Assembly (NCBI RefSeq): GCF_022447245.1
Contig: NZ_JAKVBC010000008.1
Coordinates: forward strand, 1 to 64,000
Reading direction: 5' to 3'
Length of the DNA stretch: 64,000 nucleotides
Source of the DNA: Kordia sp.
Lineage (GTDB): Bacteria; Bacteroidota; Bacteroidia; Flavobacteriales; Flavobacteriaceae
The position numbers and the translations under genes are program-made. Shown here piece by piece: positions 38,088 through 47,271 of this stretch. The notes beneath the pieces are model-generated. The model ran no database searches, had not been told where the DNA came from, and was given only the letters and a program-made list of their open reading frames with translations. The stretch's first letter is position 1; every line of letters starts with the position of its first letter.

Positions 38088-38588
38088 TTATTCTATTACA
38101 TATTGCATGATAATCATGTCTAACCATTGTCTGTTTCGGTATCCAATTTGATGTTGGCGTCCTACAATGGTGTAACCCAATTTTTCATTATACGCAATAC
38201 TTGCCGTATTAGTTGCAAAAACTTTGGCGACCAAATGCTTATATTGTAATCGTTTACATTCGTCAATTACAAATTTTTTCATTTGTGTTCCATAGCCTTT
38301 TCCCAATTCCGTTTCGGTGAAATATACGGCGGTTTCACAAGCAAAACGGTAACCTTCTCTATCGCTGTAGCGTTTTATAATTCCCCAACCAATCACAATG
38401 TCATTGTCTGTATAGACATATAATTTTTCCCGATCGTGGAATTTTTGTACCCAAGCTGCAATGTCTGCAGTGGTTTTCAAGGTTTCTTCCATATTGGAAG
38501 TCCCAAGTTTAATGTATTCATTATATATGTCAGCAATATTCTGATAATCAGAATTGGTAGCTTCTCTTATTTCTGTACTTTTTTGCAT
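38088..38588 (-). CDS. GNAT N-acetyltransferase, phosphinothricin acetyltransferase type
   Basis: 166 residues with the GNAT core: EIREATNSDYQNIADIYNEYI at the N-terminus, TAVYF then the acetyl-CoA loop ELGKGYGTQM (near 112-121) and AKVFATNTASIAYNEKLGY. The PPT/MddA type N-acylates amino acids or analogues such as methionine sulfone. It starts one base after the deacylase gene, so it is translated together with it. A role in acylating the amino acid that feeds the racemase and deacylase is inferred. Confidence 0.85.
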   Translation of the reverse strand: MQKSTEIREATNSDYQNIADIYNEYIKLGTSNMEETLKTTADIAAWVQKFHDREKLYVYTDNDIVIGWGIIKRYSDREGYRFACETAVYFTETELGKGYGTQMKKFVIDECKRLQYKHLVAKVFATNTASIAYNEKLGYTIVGRQHQIGYRNRQWLDMIIMQYVIE

Positions 38589-38589
38589 T

Positions 38590-40161
38590 TCAATCTTTCA
38601 ATGTCAATACTTTTCCTGGCGTCGTATCTTTTATTTCTTTGTGTTGAATAAGATGCGAACCATTGACCCATAAATGTTCTACTCCTGATGATAATTCTCT
38701 TGGAGATAAATAGGTGGCATTTGCCTTTACAGTATTCGGATCAAACAATACAATATCAGCGTAATAGTCTTTTTCAATCAAACCTCTGTGTTTTAGTTGA
38801 AAAAACTCAGCAGGCAAATAGGTAACTTTGTGAATAGCTTCTTCCCAACTCAACATTTTTTCATCAATGACAAAACGTTGTAAAAATTCAGTAAAAGCTC
38901 CATACGATCTTGGATGTGGTTGTCCAATACTCTTTGGTGCATTGATAGGGTAACTCCAAGAATCTGTACAAATCATAGCATGTGGCCACATTACAGCGGT
39001 ATCAATATCTTTTTGATCAATGCAATGATATACAACCCATGTTTCTGTACTTGCCGCTAAAATATCAGCCACAGCTTGCGCAAGGGTAATATTTTGTTCT
39101 TCAGCAATTTCAGAAACGTTTTTATTGTAATAATCGGTTAAATCATCTGAAATGATCAACATGCGTGACATGTCGTAATCTTTCTTCTCAATCCATGTTG
39201 CAATAGCTGCAACATTTTCTGCATCTTTCATTTTGTCTGCAACTGCGGCAATTCCATCTTGTAGCATATATTTTGGAATAAATGCACGCAATTTGGTAGA
39301 TACAGCAGTATACGGATATACATCACAAGCGGCTTGTAATTCACTTGTTTCATTATATTCCTCGAGCATTTTAAGGATTTTCGGAATCTTTCCCCAGTTT
39401 TCTTTTTCTGCGGCTTTGATATGACTAATTAAAACGCGTATTCCTGCTTGTTTTCCAATAGTTAGCGCTTCTTCCACAGCTTCTTCCAAACCGTCACGTT
39501 CATTACGCACATGCGAAGCATATACGCCTCCTTTTTCGGCAGTTACTTTGGCTAAATCTACAATTTCGTCCATTTCTGCAAAACAACCTGGCGCGTAAAT
39601 CAATCCTGTAGAAATTCCTAAAGCGCCTTCATCCATGGCTTCAGCTAAAGCTGTTTTCATAGCTTCAAGTTGTGATGGTTGCAAATTGTGCCAATCGTCC
39701 ATGTTTCCTGCACGAAGCGTACTATGGCCGACTAACGTAGCTATATTGAATTGTAGTTTGTCCTGTATTTGGTCAAAATATTCTTGAAGCGATCGCCATT
39801 CAAACGGAAATCCAATTTCGTTAGATAAACGATTCATGGTATTGTTTAAATGTGGTGCAATTGGAGCAGGTGATGTTCCGCAGTTTCCAAATATTTCGGT
39901 GGTAATTCCTTGGTATAATTTATGATCAGCAGCGTTTGGAAAAAAGTATCCAAAACCAGTAGAAGCATGCGGATCAATAAATCCTGGAGTTAAAATAAGT
40001 CCTGTAGCATCAATGGTTTCTTTCGCATCAGGAACTTCAAAAGTTTCATTAATATAATGAATACATGCAATACGATCATTTAGGATTCCGACATTTCCAA
40101 TTTTGGCAGTTTCCTTGTGTCCAGTACAAATTTTAGCGTTTTGTATGTAAAAATCTAGCAT
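38590..40161 (-). CDS. N-acyl-D-amino-acid deacylase family amidohydrolase, altered metal site
   Basis: 523 residues, the size of D-aminoacylases. Landmarks: GNCGTSPAPI with metal Cys94, YASHVRNERDG with His217, LISHIKAAEK with His247, and CTDSWSYP with the catalytic Asp400. The usual HxH after the first strand is HAS here (GFIDPHASTGFGYFFP, His65 and Ser67), so one ligand of the second metal is missing. The family hydrolyses N-acyl-D-amino acids to the free D-amino acid. Its start overlaps the racemase stop by a few bases; the GNAT gene follows immediately. Confidence 0.8.
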   Translation of the reverse strand: MLDFYIQNAKICTGHKETAKIGNVGILNDRIACIHYINETFEVPDAKETIDATGLILTPGFIDPHASTGFGYFFPNAADHKLYQGITTEIFGNCGTSPAPIAPHLNNTMNRLSNEIGFPFEWRSLQEYFDQIQDKLQFNIATLVGHSTLRAGNMDDWHNLQPSQLEAMKTALAEAMDEGALGISTGLIYAPGCFAEMDEIVDLAKVTAEKGGVYASHVRNERDGLEEAVEEALTIGKQAGIRVLISHIKAAEKENWGKIPKILKMLEEYNETSELQAACDVYPYTAVSTKLRAFIPKYMLQDGIAAVADKMKDAENVAAIATWIEKKDYDMSRMLIISDDLTDYYNKNVSEIAEEQNITLAQAVADILAASTETWVVYHCIDQKDIDTAVMWPHAMICTDSWSYPINAPKSIGQPHPRSYGAFTEFLQRFVIDEKMLSWEEAIHKVTYLPAEFFQLKHRGLIEKDYYADIVLFDPNTVKANATYLSPRELSSGVEHLWVNGSHLIQHKEIKDTTPGKVLTLKD

Positions 40162-41303
40162 GTAACTTCTATTGTTTTTTCATCAATGGTATACTTTTCT
40201 ATTAAATTTGGTTGCACTTGGCAATGTTGTAAGCTTTCAATGGAAACATACCCTTTGTTCATTTCTACATTTGGTGCAATGATATCTTCTAAGAAATAAC
40301 GATCAGACGGACTTAAATCATGCGCGCGCGCAGTTGGTAAATAGGAAGCCATACGCAAGTTGAGTGTACGTCCTATACCAGTTTCAAACATACCGCCAAT
40401 CCAACAAGGAATGTTATGTTTGGCACAGTATTGAATGATGTCAATACTCTTCATGACACCACCAACACGTCCAACTTTTAGATTGACTTCATCCAACACA
40501 CCTAAATGATGTAGTTTTAATACGTCTCCAAGCGATTTTATTTCTTCATCATAACAAACAAAGACATCTGGGTTTTCTTGTTTCGCTTTTAATAACAAAT
40601 CAAATCGAGTAGGTGCAAACGGTTGTTCTACCATAGATTGATAGGTGTTTGCAAAATAGTTGAAGATTTCAAAATCGTCATCACCAAAACTTCCATTAGC
40701 ATCAAAACTAACATAAGTATCAGCTTTAAATAACATCGGATTGATTTCTTCAAAAAAGTCAATACGTACTTTCGGAGATATTTTAAACTTTAAACGTCTG
40801 TATCCAGTTTGTAGCGCATTTTTTACGACTTCTTTCATTCGGTCTAACTCTGTGTATAAACCGAGTGAAATCCCAACAGGAACTTCTGTCAAAGGTGTAT
40901 TTTGTAACAATTCAAATGGAGATTTGCCCGTATTTTTTTCAATGACTTGCAACGCGGCCATTTCCACCGCAGCTTTTGTGAAGTTCCAACCGCGAATTTT
41001 GTCAAGGAGTTTCACAAGATCACCAAAAGTTTGTTCTGCTACTAAAAAAGGAACAATAAATTGATTCACCAAGGCAATTGCCCCATCAATAAATTCATCG
41101 GAATAATACGGATCAGGACGACAAGAACATTCTCCATAACCCTTTACGCCAGCCATGTCTTCCCATTCAATAATGAGGGCTTCACGGGAATTTCGCACAC
41201 CAATTCCAGACACAAATTGTTCTTTTTGTGGTAGGTTTAAGCGAATAAGTCTGATGTTTTTAAATGATATTTGGAGATTATATATGTCTTCTTTCACTGT
41301 CAT
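40155..41303 (-). CDS. N-acylamino acid racemase / o-succinylbenzoate synthase (enolase superfamily)
   Basis: 382 residues. The complete muconate-lactonising subgroup active site is present: LKFKIS with Lys172 and Lys174, metal ligands Asp201, Glu226 and Asp252, and Lys276 in NLKVGRVGG. GGMFETGIGRTLNL and LSPSDRYF are typical of the NSAR/OSBS branch. Such enzymes interconvert N-acyl-L- and N-acyl-D-amino acids, or make o-succinylbenzoate for menaquinone. No men genes are nearby, and a deacylase and a GNAT follow in the same operon, so racemase activity is more likely. Confidence 0.85.
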   Translation of the reverse strand: MTVKEDIYNLQISFKNIRLIRLNLPQKEQFVSGIGVRNSREALIIEWEDMAGVKGYGECSCRPDPYYSDEFIDGAIALVNQFIVPFLVAEQTFGDLVKLLDKIRGWNFTKAAVEMAALQVIEKNTGKSPFELLQNTPLTEVPVGISLGLYTELDRMKEVVKNALQTGYRRLKFKISPKVRIDFFEEINPMLFKADTYVSFDANGSFGDDDFEIFNYFANTYQSMVEQPFAPTRFDLLLKAKQENPDVFVCYDEEIKSLGDVLKLHHLGVLDEVNLKVGRVGGVMKSIDIIQYCAKHNIPCWIGGMFETGIGRTLNLRMASYLPTARAHDLSPSDRYFLEDIIAPNVEMNKGYVSIESLQHCQVQPNLIEKYTIDEKTIEVTC

Positions 41304-41346
41304 TCGGGATCGTCTCTTAGGGTAGACTTCATTATTTTAAGCGTTG

Positions 41347-41354
41347 CAAATATA
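41347..41354 (-). promoter_or_regulatory. Candidate -7 box of the racemase operon
   Basis: Minus-strand TATATTTG, 43 bases before the racemase ATG; the -33 element is not convincing. Confidence 0.4.
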
Positions 41355-41528
41355 GAGAATTTAGACGAGGTAAATTGTTAAATTGTTAAATTTCACTATA
41401 AAAACCATGTTTGAATTTATAAATCTACAAAATTAGTAGACTTTTGTTGTGAATAAAACAAAATGTAGAATAGCCTTTAGATGGAGAAAAAGCTATTTTT
41501 AATCGTAAAACAAAGAAGGTGTTTTTTA

Positions 41529-41980
41529 CTATTTTAATGTGCGAAATTTATGAATGATGTCTTTATATTTTCCACTCAATGTTGCTTTGTAATTATTTGA
41601 TAATATGTTAAGATTATCTTGAGGAATGATTTCTTGTATTTTTTGAAGATTGACAATAAAATTTCGATGTGTTCTGCAGAATATAGAAGGATCAAGCAAT
41701 TCCAAAACTTTTACTAGTGATATGAGAATGACAAATTTTTCTTTTTCCTTGATGATGTTGCAATACTTTTCTTCAACTTCTACTAAAATAATTTCGTCTG
41801 TGCGTACTTTTTTAAGAGACTTCCCTTTTATATGAATAGATGATCTTTGCTAATAATTGTATTTTCATATTCTCCAGAAAAAGAATCTCCTTGGTCGTAA
41901 AACTTTTCAATAGCCGTTTCTGTAGCGTAAATCAATTCTAATTCATGTAAATTTTTTAATAAAACTTTTCCAGAAACACT
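41529..41980 (-). pseudogene. Decayed LytTR-type DNA-binding regulator
   Basis: The minus strand encodes a clear LytTR domain: KGKSLKKVRTDEIILVEVEEKY, IIKEKEKFVILISL, CRTHRNFIVNLQKI, and the end YKATLSGKYKDIIHKFRTLK with stop at 41529. Upstream the sequence continues in another frame (HELELIYATETAIEKFYDQG...KDHLFI), which joins the domain after one missing base near 41827-41834. An in-frame TAA at 41981-41983 closes it further up, and no start or receiver domain is found. The gene is therefore frameshifted and truncated. The rest of 41980-42301 has no gene I can support. Confidence 0.7.
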
Positions 41981-42301
41981 TTAAATTGGAGAGTTTAATA
42001 TCTTAAAATATTTTTTGAGTATGTTGTAAACTCTAAAAAGTTCACATAATAACACAAAAAAACGTAAAACTTTGGATACAATAGAAAATAACGATATTGT
42101 TTTATTAATAGCCCAGCCCGTATCAGATCTTGTTACAATATAAAAGTACTTTTTTATACGATATAACTACCAAAGCACTTGCTTAACAAGTAATTGCTGT
42201 CCGAATATAAGAACATGTTTTTAGGGAACACAAATTGTAGTACCCGTTAAAAATATGTGTAAGATCAGTATATAATTCATGAATTTTTATTGGTAACACT
42301 T

Positions 42302-42898
42302 TTAAATATCACTCTCCTTAATAATATTTCGAATCCAATCGTTCGGAATCATATCAATAGTAAGATTTACACGCTCGGTTGTTCCATTATTAATAACTCT
42401 ATGCGGATCTGTTAATCGTAAATACCAACATTCGCCTGGTTGCATTGGGACTTCCGTATCATTGAGGAAGAATTGAATACCTTCTTTGTTTAAAATAGGA
42501 ACCGTTAAACGAATCACAGATTTATGTACTTCCAATCCCAATGTAGGATCGGTATGTTGTTGCACCACAGAATTTGGAGCCAAACGTAACAAACGTACCA
42601 AAGTTACCTTGGTATTGGCTTTAAAGGTATCAATGACACTTTGCAAGTATGGTGAATCTTCTAGGTAGTCGGTATCCATCCAATCGCACCATGAACCATC
42701 TGCATAATCATCTGCTGGTGGAGGAAACGGCAATGAAGTATCCACCGTATGAGCAGGCGCGCGAAGCGGAATCACATTGTAATATTCAAACTGCTGAAGT
42801 TTTAAAGCTTCAAACTCTGCCAACATTTTTTCGGCATCAAAAGTAAAGGGTAATTTAACTCTATCAGTGCTTTCGGTTTTCGGTGCTGCGTGTGCCAT
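42302..42898 (-). CDS. Aspartyl/asparaginyl beta-hydroxylase-like Fe(II)/2-oxoglutarate protein
   Basis: 198 residues. The double-stranded beta-helix motif is visible: HTD at about 116-118 (QQHTDPTLGLEVHKSVIRLTVPI), distal His in DPHRVINNGT (near 166) and an Arg in ERVNLTIDM. This group hydroxylates Asp/Asn or small substrates with Fe(II) and 2-oxoglutarate. It stands alone on the minus strand. The substrate is unknown. Confidence 0.8.
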   Translation of the reverse strand: MAHAAPKTESTDRVKLPFTFDAEKMLAEFEALKLQQFEYYNVIPLRAPAHTVDTSLPFPPPADDYADGSWCDWMDTDYLEDSPYLQSVIDTFKANTKVTLVRLLRLAPNSVVQQHTDPTLGLEVHKSVIRLTVPILNKEGIQFFLNDTEVPMQPGECWYLRLTDPHRVINNGTTERVNLTIDMIPNDWIRNIIKESDI

Positions 42899-43007
42899 GG
42901 TACATTTGTTTTATGAGATTTCTAAAGTACTAAAAAAGTCGAAAATTAAAAACAAAGCAGGCGATTTATCATGAGAATCAGCAATATTTACGTAAGTGAA
43001 ATCCTAA

Positions 43008-43039
43008 AAAAAAGCTGCACTTTTTACAGAGTAGCTTTA
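43008..43039 (-). terminator. Terminator of the outer-membrane receptor gene
   Basis: Minus-strand AAAGCTACTCTGT..GCAGCTTT followed by T8; 30 bases past the stop. Confidence 0.65.
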
Positions 43040-43068
43040 TTATCAATTTCATAATTAGTTATATACAA

Positions 43069-45507
43069 TTACGGTGCAGCGCTAAATCCACCTTCATCAT
43101 CAAAATTTTGTCCACCATTACCGCGTTGTCGTTTCTTTTTCTGATTAAAACGATAGGTAAATGATAAATTGAACGTACGTTCACGCCATTGAAATTCTCC
43201 TTCGCTTCTAAAAGTATTTGTAAAGGATTCTGATTGTCTTTTTCGAGAATTGAATACATCACTTACATTGAAAGCAATAGAAGCTTTGTCTTTGAACAAA
43301 TCTTTACTAAAAGCCAGATTTGCAGAGAATAAACCTTTACGGATATTTTGAGCATCTTCATTGGGACCACGATAGGACAAACGTGTTTGCCAATCTACTT
43401 TTCCAGGAAGTGTAACTTTGTTATTGACACGCACGAACCAACTTAAGTTGTTAGCATCAAAATTAACACCATTAAATTCACCACGATTATATGATTGGAA
43501 TAAGTTAAAGTTTCCATTCAATCGCCATTTGCGAGAAGGATTATAGGTCAATGTAAATTCAAAACCAAAACGATCGTTTCTGGCTAAGTTAATAGGTGTT
43601 CTACGAATAATTGGTACTTCTTCACCATTTAATATAGTAGTTTGTCCAGTATCTTCACTTATAAAATTAAATACATCCGTTGAACGCTGAAAATACACAG
43701 AAGTATTTAGCGTAAGCTTTCCAAAGCGATTCAAATAACCTAAGTCAATTCCGTTAGAAAAACTTGGGTCAATATCTGGATTTCCTTGAAAAACATTGGT
43801 AATGCTTGAACGCGAAGGAAACGGATTGATAAAGCGTGAACGCGGTCTACGAATTCTTCTGTTGTATCCTAATGTGATACTTTGATCTTCCGAAATTTCA
43901 TATCCTAAATTGACCGTAGGGAAGAGGCTCACATAGGTTTTGCGATCAAAATCGCCACTTGTCAGTTGATCAATCGTAATGCGCGTGTCTTCCAATCGCA
44001 ATCCCAATAAGAAAGAAAATTTATTATTGATCTTATTTCCATATTGTGTATAAATTGCATTTACATATTCACGATAATTCAACACATTACTCAAATTGGT
44101 ATCTGCAACAAATTCTTCATTTTCCAAAAAGGCAACTAAATAATCGGTATTTAAATCTAGGAAGTTTCCACGATATCCAAATTCAAATTGCTCAGTTTGA
44201 CTAAGTGGAACTGTATAATCAGTTTGTAACAAAATACGATCTTGATTTTCAACAGTAGCCACTTGTTCTGCCAATTGACCATTTACTGAAATAAAAGAGT
44301 TTTCAGCTTCCTTACTACTTTCAAACTGGAAATCAGCAGTTAATTTATGACCGCTTTGTTCAAAATTTCGATCAAAATTCAATGCGTATTGAATCGTTTT
44401 ATCATCTTCTGTTTCTGGATCAAACCGTGTACTAACGTTCGTTACATTAAAAACATCATCAAACTGTGTTAATATGTTGGAAGTTTCACTTTCATTATTG
44501 CTGTCTCTGTATACCAAAGAAGCAGTGAGTGAAGTTTTATCATTAATATACCATTCCACGCCAAAATTAGAATTGAATCCTTTTCGAATACGATCAAACT
44601 CACGATCTTCTTCCAAAAACGTATTGGGATTGTCTCCATTAAAATATTCGGTAAAGGTGTTTGAATTTCCTGGTACTTCACGATAATTATATCCTGTAGT
44701 CGTAAAAAAGTTAAAATCGCCTGTTCTGAAGTTGAGGTTCCCAGAAACGCCATATCCTTTAGGATAGGCAACATTGGTCGTAATAGCACCGTTGACACCT
44801 TGTAATTTGCTTCGACGGAGAATGATATTTAAAATTCCAGCTGTTCCTTCGGCGTCATAACGTGCTGATGGAGATGTGATAATTTCTACTTTTTCAATCG
44901 CTTCTGCGGGAAGTTGTCGTAGTGCATCAGTAGAATTTAAACCAACCAAACCAGATGGCTTTCCATTAATTAAGATTCTAACGTTGTCATTTCCTCGTAA
45001 GGCTACATTTCCTTCTACATCCACTGAAACTGAGGGCACATTGTCCAACACGTCGCTAACAGTTCCCCCACGAACGGTCAAATCTTTTCCGACATTGTAA
45101 ATCTTTTTATCCAGTTTAATCTCTACAGTTGTTTTCTCTGCAATCACTTCAATAGCTTCCAATGCTTGTGCGTCTTCTGCCAAGAAAAAAGTTCCAATTG
45201 ACATATCTTCTTGTAAAGACTTTCCGTTAACTTGTTGCGATTTAAACGAAATAAATTCTATTGTAATATCGTAAATGTCAGCTTCTACTTCAATAGAAAA
45301 AGCGCCTTTTGCATTCGTGATTCCGCCTGTAACTGATCTTTTTTTGCCAGCATCTTGAAAAATAATAGTAGCATATTCTAGTGGTTGATTGGTAGATTTA
45401 TCAAACACTTTTCCCGTAATAGTGACTTTTTTGGCTTGTTTTTTAGTTTGTCCCACTACAGTAATTGTCATTCCTATAAAGCATAGAAAAAAGAGTAATT
45501 CTTTCAT
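43069..45507 (-). CDS. Outer-membrane beta-barrel receptor with carboxypeptidase-regulatory-like N-terminal domain
   Basis: 812 residues. A signal peptide (1-19) precedes a CarboxypepD_reg-like domain (about 25-110: ITGKVFDKSTNQPLEYATI), a plug (about 120-215: VRGGTVSDVLDNVPSVSVDVEGNVALRGNDNV) and the TonB-type barrel to the end. The barrel is of the OMP_b-brl_3 group, rich in aromatic beta strands, ending in an Arg/Lys-rich tail. TonB dependence is likely from the plug, though a TonB box is not obvious. The ligand is unknown; no SusD partner is next to it, so it is not a typical polysaccharide locus. Confidence 0.9.
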   Translation of the reverse strand: MKELLFFLCFIGMTITVVGQTKKQAKKVTITGKVFDKSTNQPLEYATIIFQDAGKKRSVTGGITNAKGAFSIEVEADIYDITIEFISFKSQQVNGKSLQEDMSIGTFFLAEDAQALEAIEVIAEKTTVEIKLDKKIYNVGKDLTVRGGTVSDVLDNVPSVSVDVEGNVALRGNDNVRILINGKPSGLVGLNSTDALRQLPAEAIEKVEIITSPSARYDAEGTAGILNIILRRSKLQGVNGAITTNVAYPKGYGVSGNLNFRTGDFNFFTTTGYNYREVPGNSNTFTEYFNGDNPNTFLEEDREFDRIRKGFNSNFGVEWYINDKTSLTASLVYRDSNNESETSNILTQFDDVFNVTNVSTRFDPETEDDKTIQYALNFDRNFEQSGHKLTADFQFESSKEAENSFISVNGQLAEQVATVENQDRILLQTDYTVPLSQTEQFEFGYRGNFLDLNTDYLVAFLENEEFVADTNLSNVLNYREYVNAIYTQYGNKINNKFSFLLGLRLEDTRITIDQLTSGDFDRKTYVSLFPTVNLGYEISEDQSITLGYNRRIRRPRSRFINPFPSRSSITNVFQGNPDIDPSFSNGIDLGYLNRFGKLTLNTSVYFQRSTDVFNFISEDTGQTTILNGEEVPIIRRTPINLARNDRFGFEFTLTYNPSRKWRLNGNFNLFQSYNRGEFNGVNFDANNLSWFVRVNNKVTLPGKVDWQTRLSYRGPNEDAQNIRKGLFSANLAFSKDLFKDKASIAFNVSDVFNSRKRQSESFTNTFRSEGEFQWRERTFNLSFTYRFNQKKKRQRGNGGQNFDDEGGFSAAP

Positions 45508-45609
45508 TTTGGTGATTCGTTTCTTTGTGTATATAGCATTTTTTGATGTCGGTTTGACTGCAAAGAAACTACAAGGTTTAACGGATTTTCGTTAAAGTTG
45601 TGTTAAAAG

Positions 45610-45637
45610 AAAAACCCAGCGTTTTCGCTAGGTTTTT
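45610..45637 (-). terminator. Terminator after arsC
   Basis: AAAAACC..AGCG, TTTT, CGCT..GGTTTTT; right behind the arsC stop. Confidence 0.8.
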
Positions 45638-45640
45638 GTC

Positions 45641-45982
45641 TTATAAAATGGACGTAATATTTTCTGGTGGACGTCCAATAATTGCTTTCTTATTATGAAC
45701 TACTATTGGGCGTTCTATCAATTTCGGATTGTCGACCATTGCTTGAATGATTTGGGCATCACTTAACTCTTTTCCTTTGTAATTTTCTTTCCAGATTTTT
45801 TCATTCTTTCGAACTAATTCTAAAGGTGTAATTCCAAGCAAGGAAATAATTTCAGTAAGATCAGTCACCGAAAGTACATCGTCTAAATACTTTACGGTTT
45901 CAAAATCTTTTCCAGACTCTTCCAAAATAGCTATACCTTGTCGTGATTTGCTGCATCTTGGATTGTGATATATTTTCAGCAT
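45641..45982 (-). CDS. arsC: Arsenate reductase (ArsC/Spx thioredoxin fold)
   Basis: 113 residues. The active Cys lies in HNPRCSKSRQG (near 10) and the C-terminal half has the ArsC pattern IERPIVVHNKKAIIGRPPE. It is of the glutaredoxin-linked ArsC type that reduces arsenate to arsenite, but small ArsC-like proteins may also act in other thiol-redox roles. No arsenite pump or ArsR is adjacent. Five bases upstream of the ATG lies a heptamer repeat (45988-46017). Confidence 0.9.
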   Translation of the reverse strand: MLKIYHNPRCSKSRQGIAILEESGKDFETVKYLDDVLSVTDLTEIISLLGITPLELVRKNEKIWKENYKGKELSDAQIIQAMVDNPKLIERPIVVHNKKAIIGRPPENITSIL

Positions 45983-45987
45983 GTTTT

Positions 45988-46017
45988 TTAGGTGTTAGGT
46001 GTTAGGTGTTAGGTGTT
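45988..46017. repeat. Tandem heptamer repeat (TTAGGTG)x4
   Basis: Four perfect copies of TTAGGTG plus two bases, 30 bases in all. On the coding strand of arsC it reads CACCTAA and sits immediately before the start codon, in the 56-base gap to prfB. Confidence 0.95.
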
Positions 46018-46038
46018 GAAAATCAACTATATATATTG

Positions 46039-47143
46039 TTATAATTCATCTTCTTTCTTTTGTCCCATCGTCATTAAATACGCTTTTAAAAACTCATCAA
46101 TATGTCCATTCATTACAGCATCTACATTTCCGGTTTCGTGAGCAGTACGTACATCTTTTACCAGTTTGTAAGGATGCATCACATAATTTCGGATTTGCGA
46201 TCCCCATTCAATCTTCATTTTTCCAGCTTCTATATCGTCACGCGCTTCCATCTGCTTTTTCAACTCAATTTCATACAATTGCGATTTCAACATTTGCATG
46301 GCTCTTGCACGATTATCGTGCTGCGAACGTGTTTCTGAACAAGAAATTTGAATTCCTGTAGGTTTATGAGTTAGCTGAACTTTGGTTTCAACTTTGTTTA
46401 CATTTTGTCCTCCAGCACCACTTGAACGTGCCGTCGTAATTTCAATATCTGCAGGATTGATGTCAATTTCAATAGTATCATCTACTAATGGATATACATA
46501 TACAGAAGCAAACGAGGTATGACGTTTAGCATTGCTATCAAAAGGAGAAATACGTACCAAACGATGCACGCCATTTTCACCTTTTAGCCAACCAAAAGCA
46601 TAATCGCCTTCAATTTCTAAAGTAACTGTTTTAATTCCAGCAACATCACCCTCTTGATAGTTGAGTTCTTTGACTTTATAGCCTTGTTTTTCAGCAAACA
46701 TTAAATACATTCGCATGAGCATACTAGCCCAGTCACAACTTTCCGTTCCACCAGCGCCAGCCGTAATTTGCAGTACAGCACTCATATTGTCACCTTCGTC
46801 AGACAACATATTTCGGAATTCTAAATCCTCAATTTTTATAGTAGTTTTTTCAAATTGTGCGTCTACTTCTTCAACAGTGGCATCACCCTCTTTGTAGAAT
46901 TCATACAAAACCTCTAGATCTCCAATTAAGTCAGCAACTTCATTGTAGTCGCCAACCCATTTTTTTTCTCCTCGGAGTTGTTTCATAATGATTTCGGCTT
47001 TTTTCGGATTGTCCCAAAAGTCAGGAGCATAAGTTTTCTCCTCTTCGTTGGAAATTTCTATCAGTTTGGCATCTATGTCAAAGATACCTCCTTAACGCAC
47101 CAAGGCGATTGATAAGATCTTTTATTTGATCTGATGTTATCAT
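46039..47143 (-). CDS. prfB: Peptide chain release factor 2, with programmed +1 frameshift
   Basis: Translation starts at ATG 47143. A 22-codon first frame ([21 protein letters not shown]) ends at the slippery site AGGAGG-TAT-CTT-TGA-C with the UGA at 47080-47078; reading on in the +1 frame gives ...[11 protein letters not shown]... and the rest of RF2. RF2 landmarks: [18 protein letters not shown] and GGQ in [18 protein letters not shown]; the tripeptide-like SPF of RF2 is at [11 protein letters not shown]2 frees peptides at UGA and UAA, and low RF2 favours the shift, giving autoregulation. The shorter ORF starting at 46986 is an artefact of the shift. Confidence 0.95.
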
Positions 47144-47271
47144 GTTTATTCTTTTAATTCCTACAAAAATAAGATGTTTTACGTATATTCATAGCCTAAA
47201 TTAGAAAAACCACTAGAATCAACAAAACTACTGTTTCTTGTCATAAAAATGACAATTCTAGTTTGATATAA

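Noticed and set aside
40155-41303. Menaquinone o-succinylbenzoate synthase (menC) as the first choice
   Set aside because: The family is shared, but no men gene is near and the operon holds a deacylase and a GNAT, so racemase is favoured; not excluded without an assay.
41650-41835. Plus-strand ORF of 61 codons
   Set aside because: It is antisense to a LytTR domain, whose minus-strand reading is clearly a real family.
46039-46986. Shorter release-factor ORF starting at 46986
   Set aside because: Upstream sequence encodes the true RF2 N-terminus and a standard AGGAGG..CTTTGAC frameshift site, so the annotated start is 47143.
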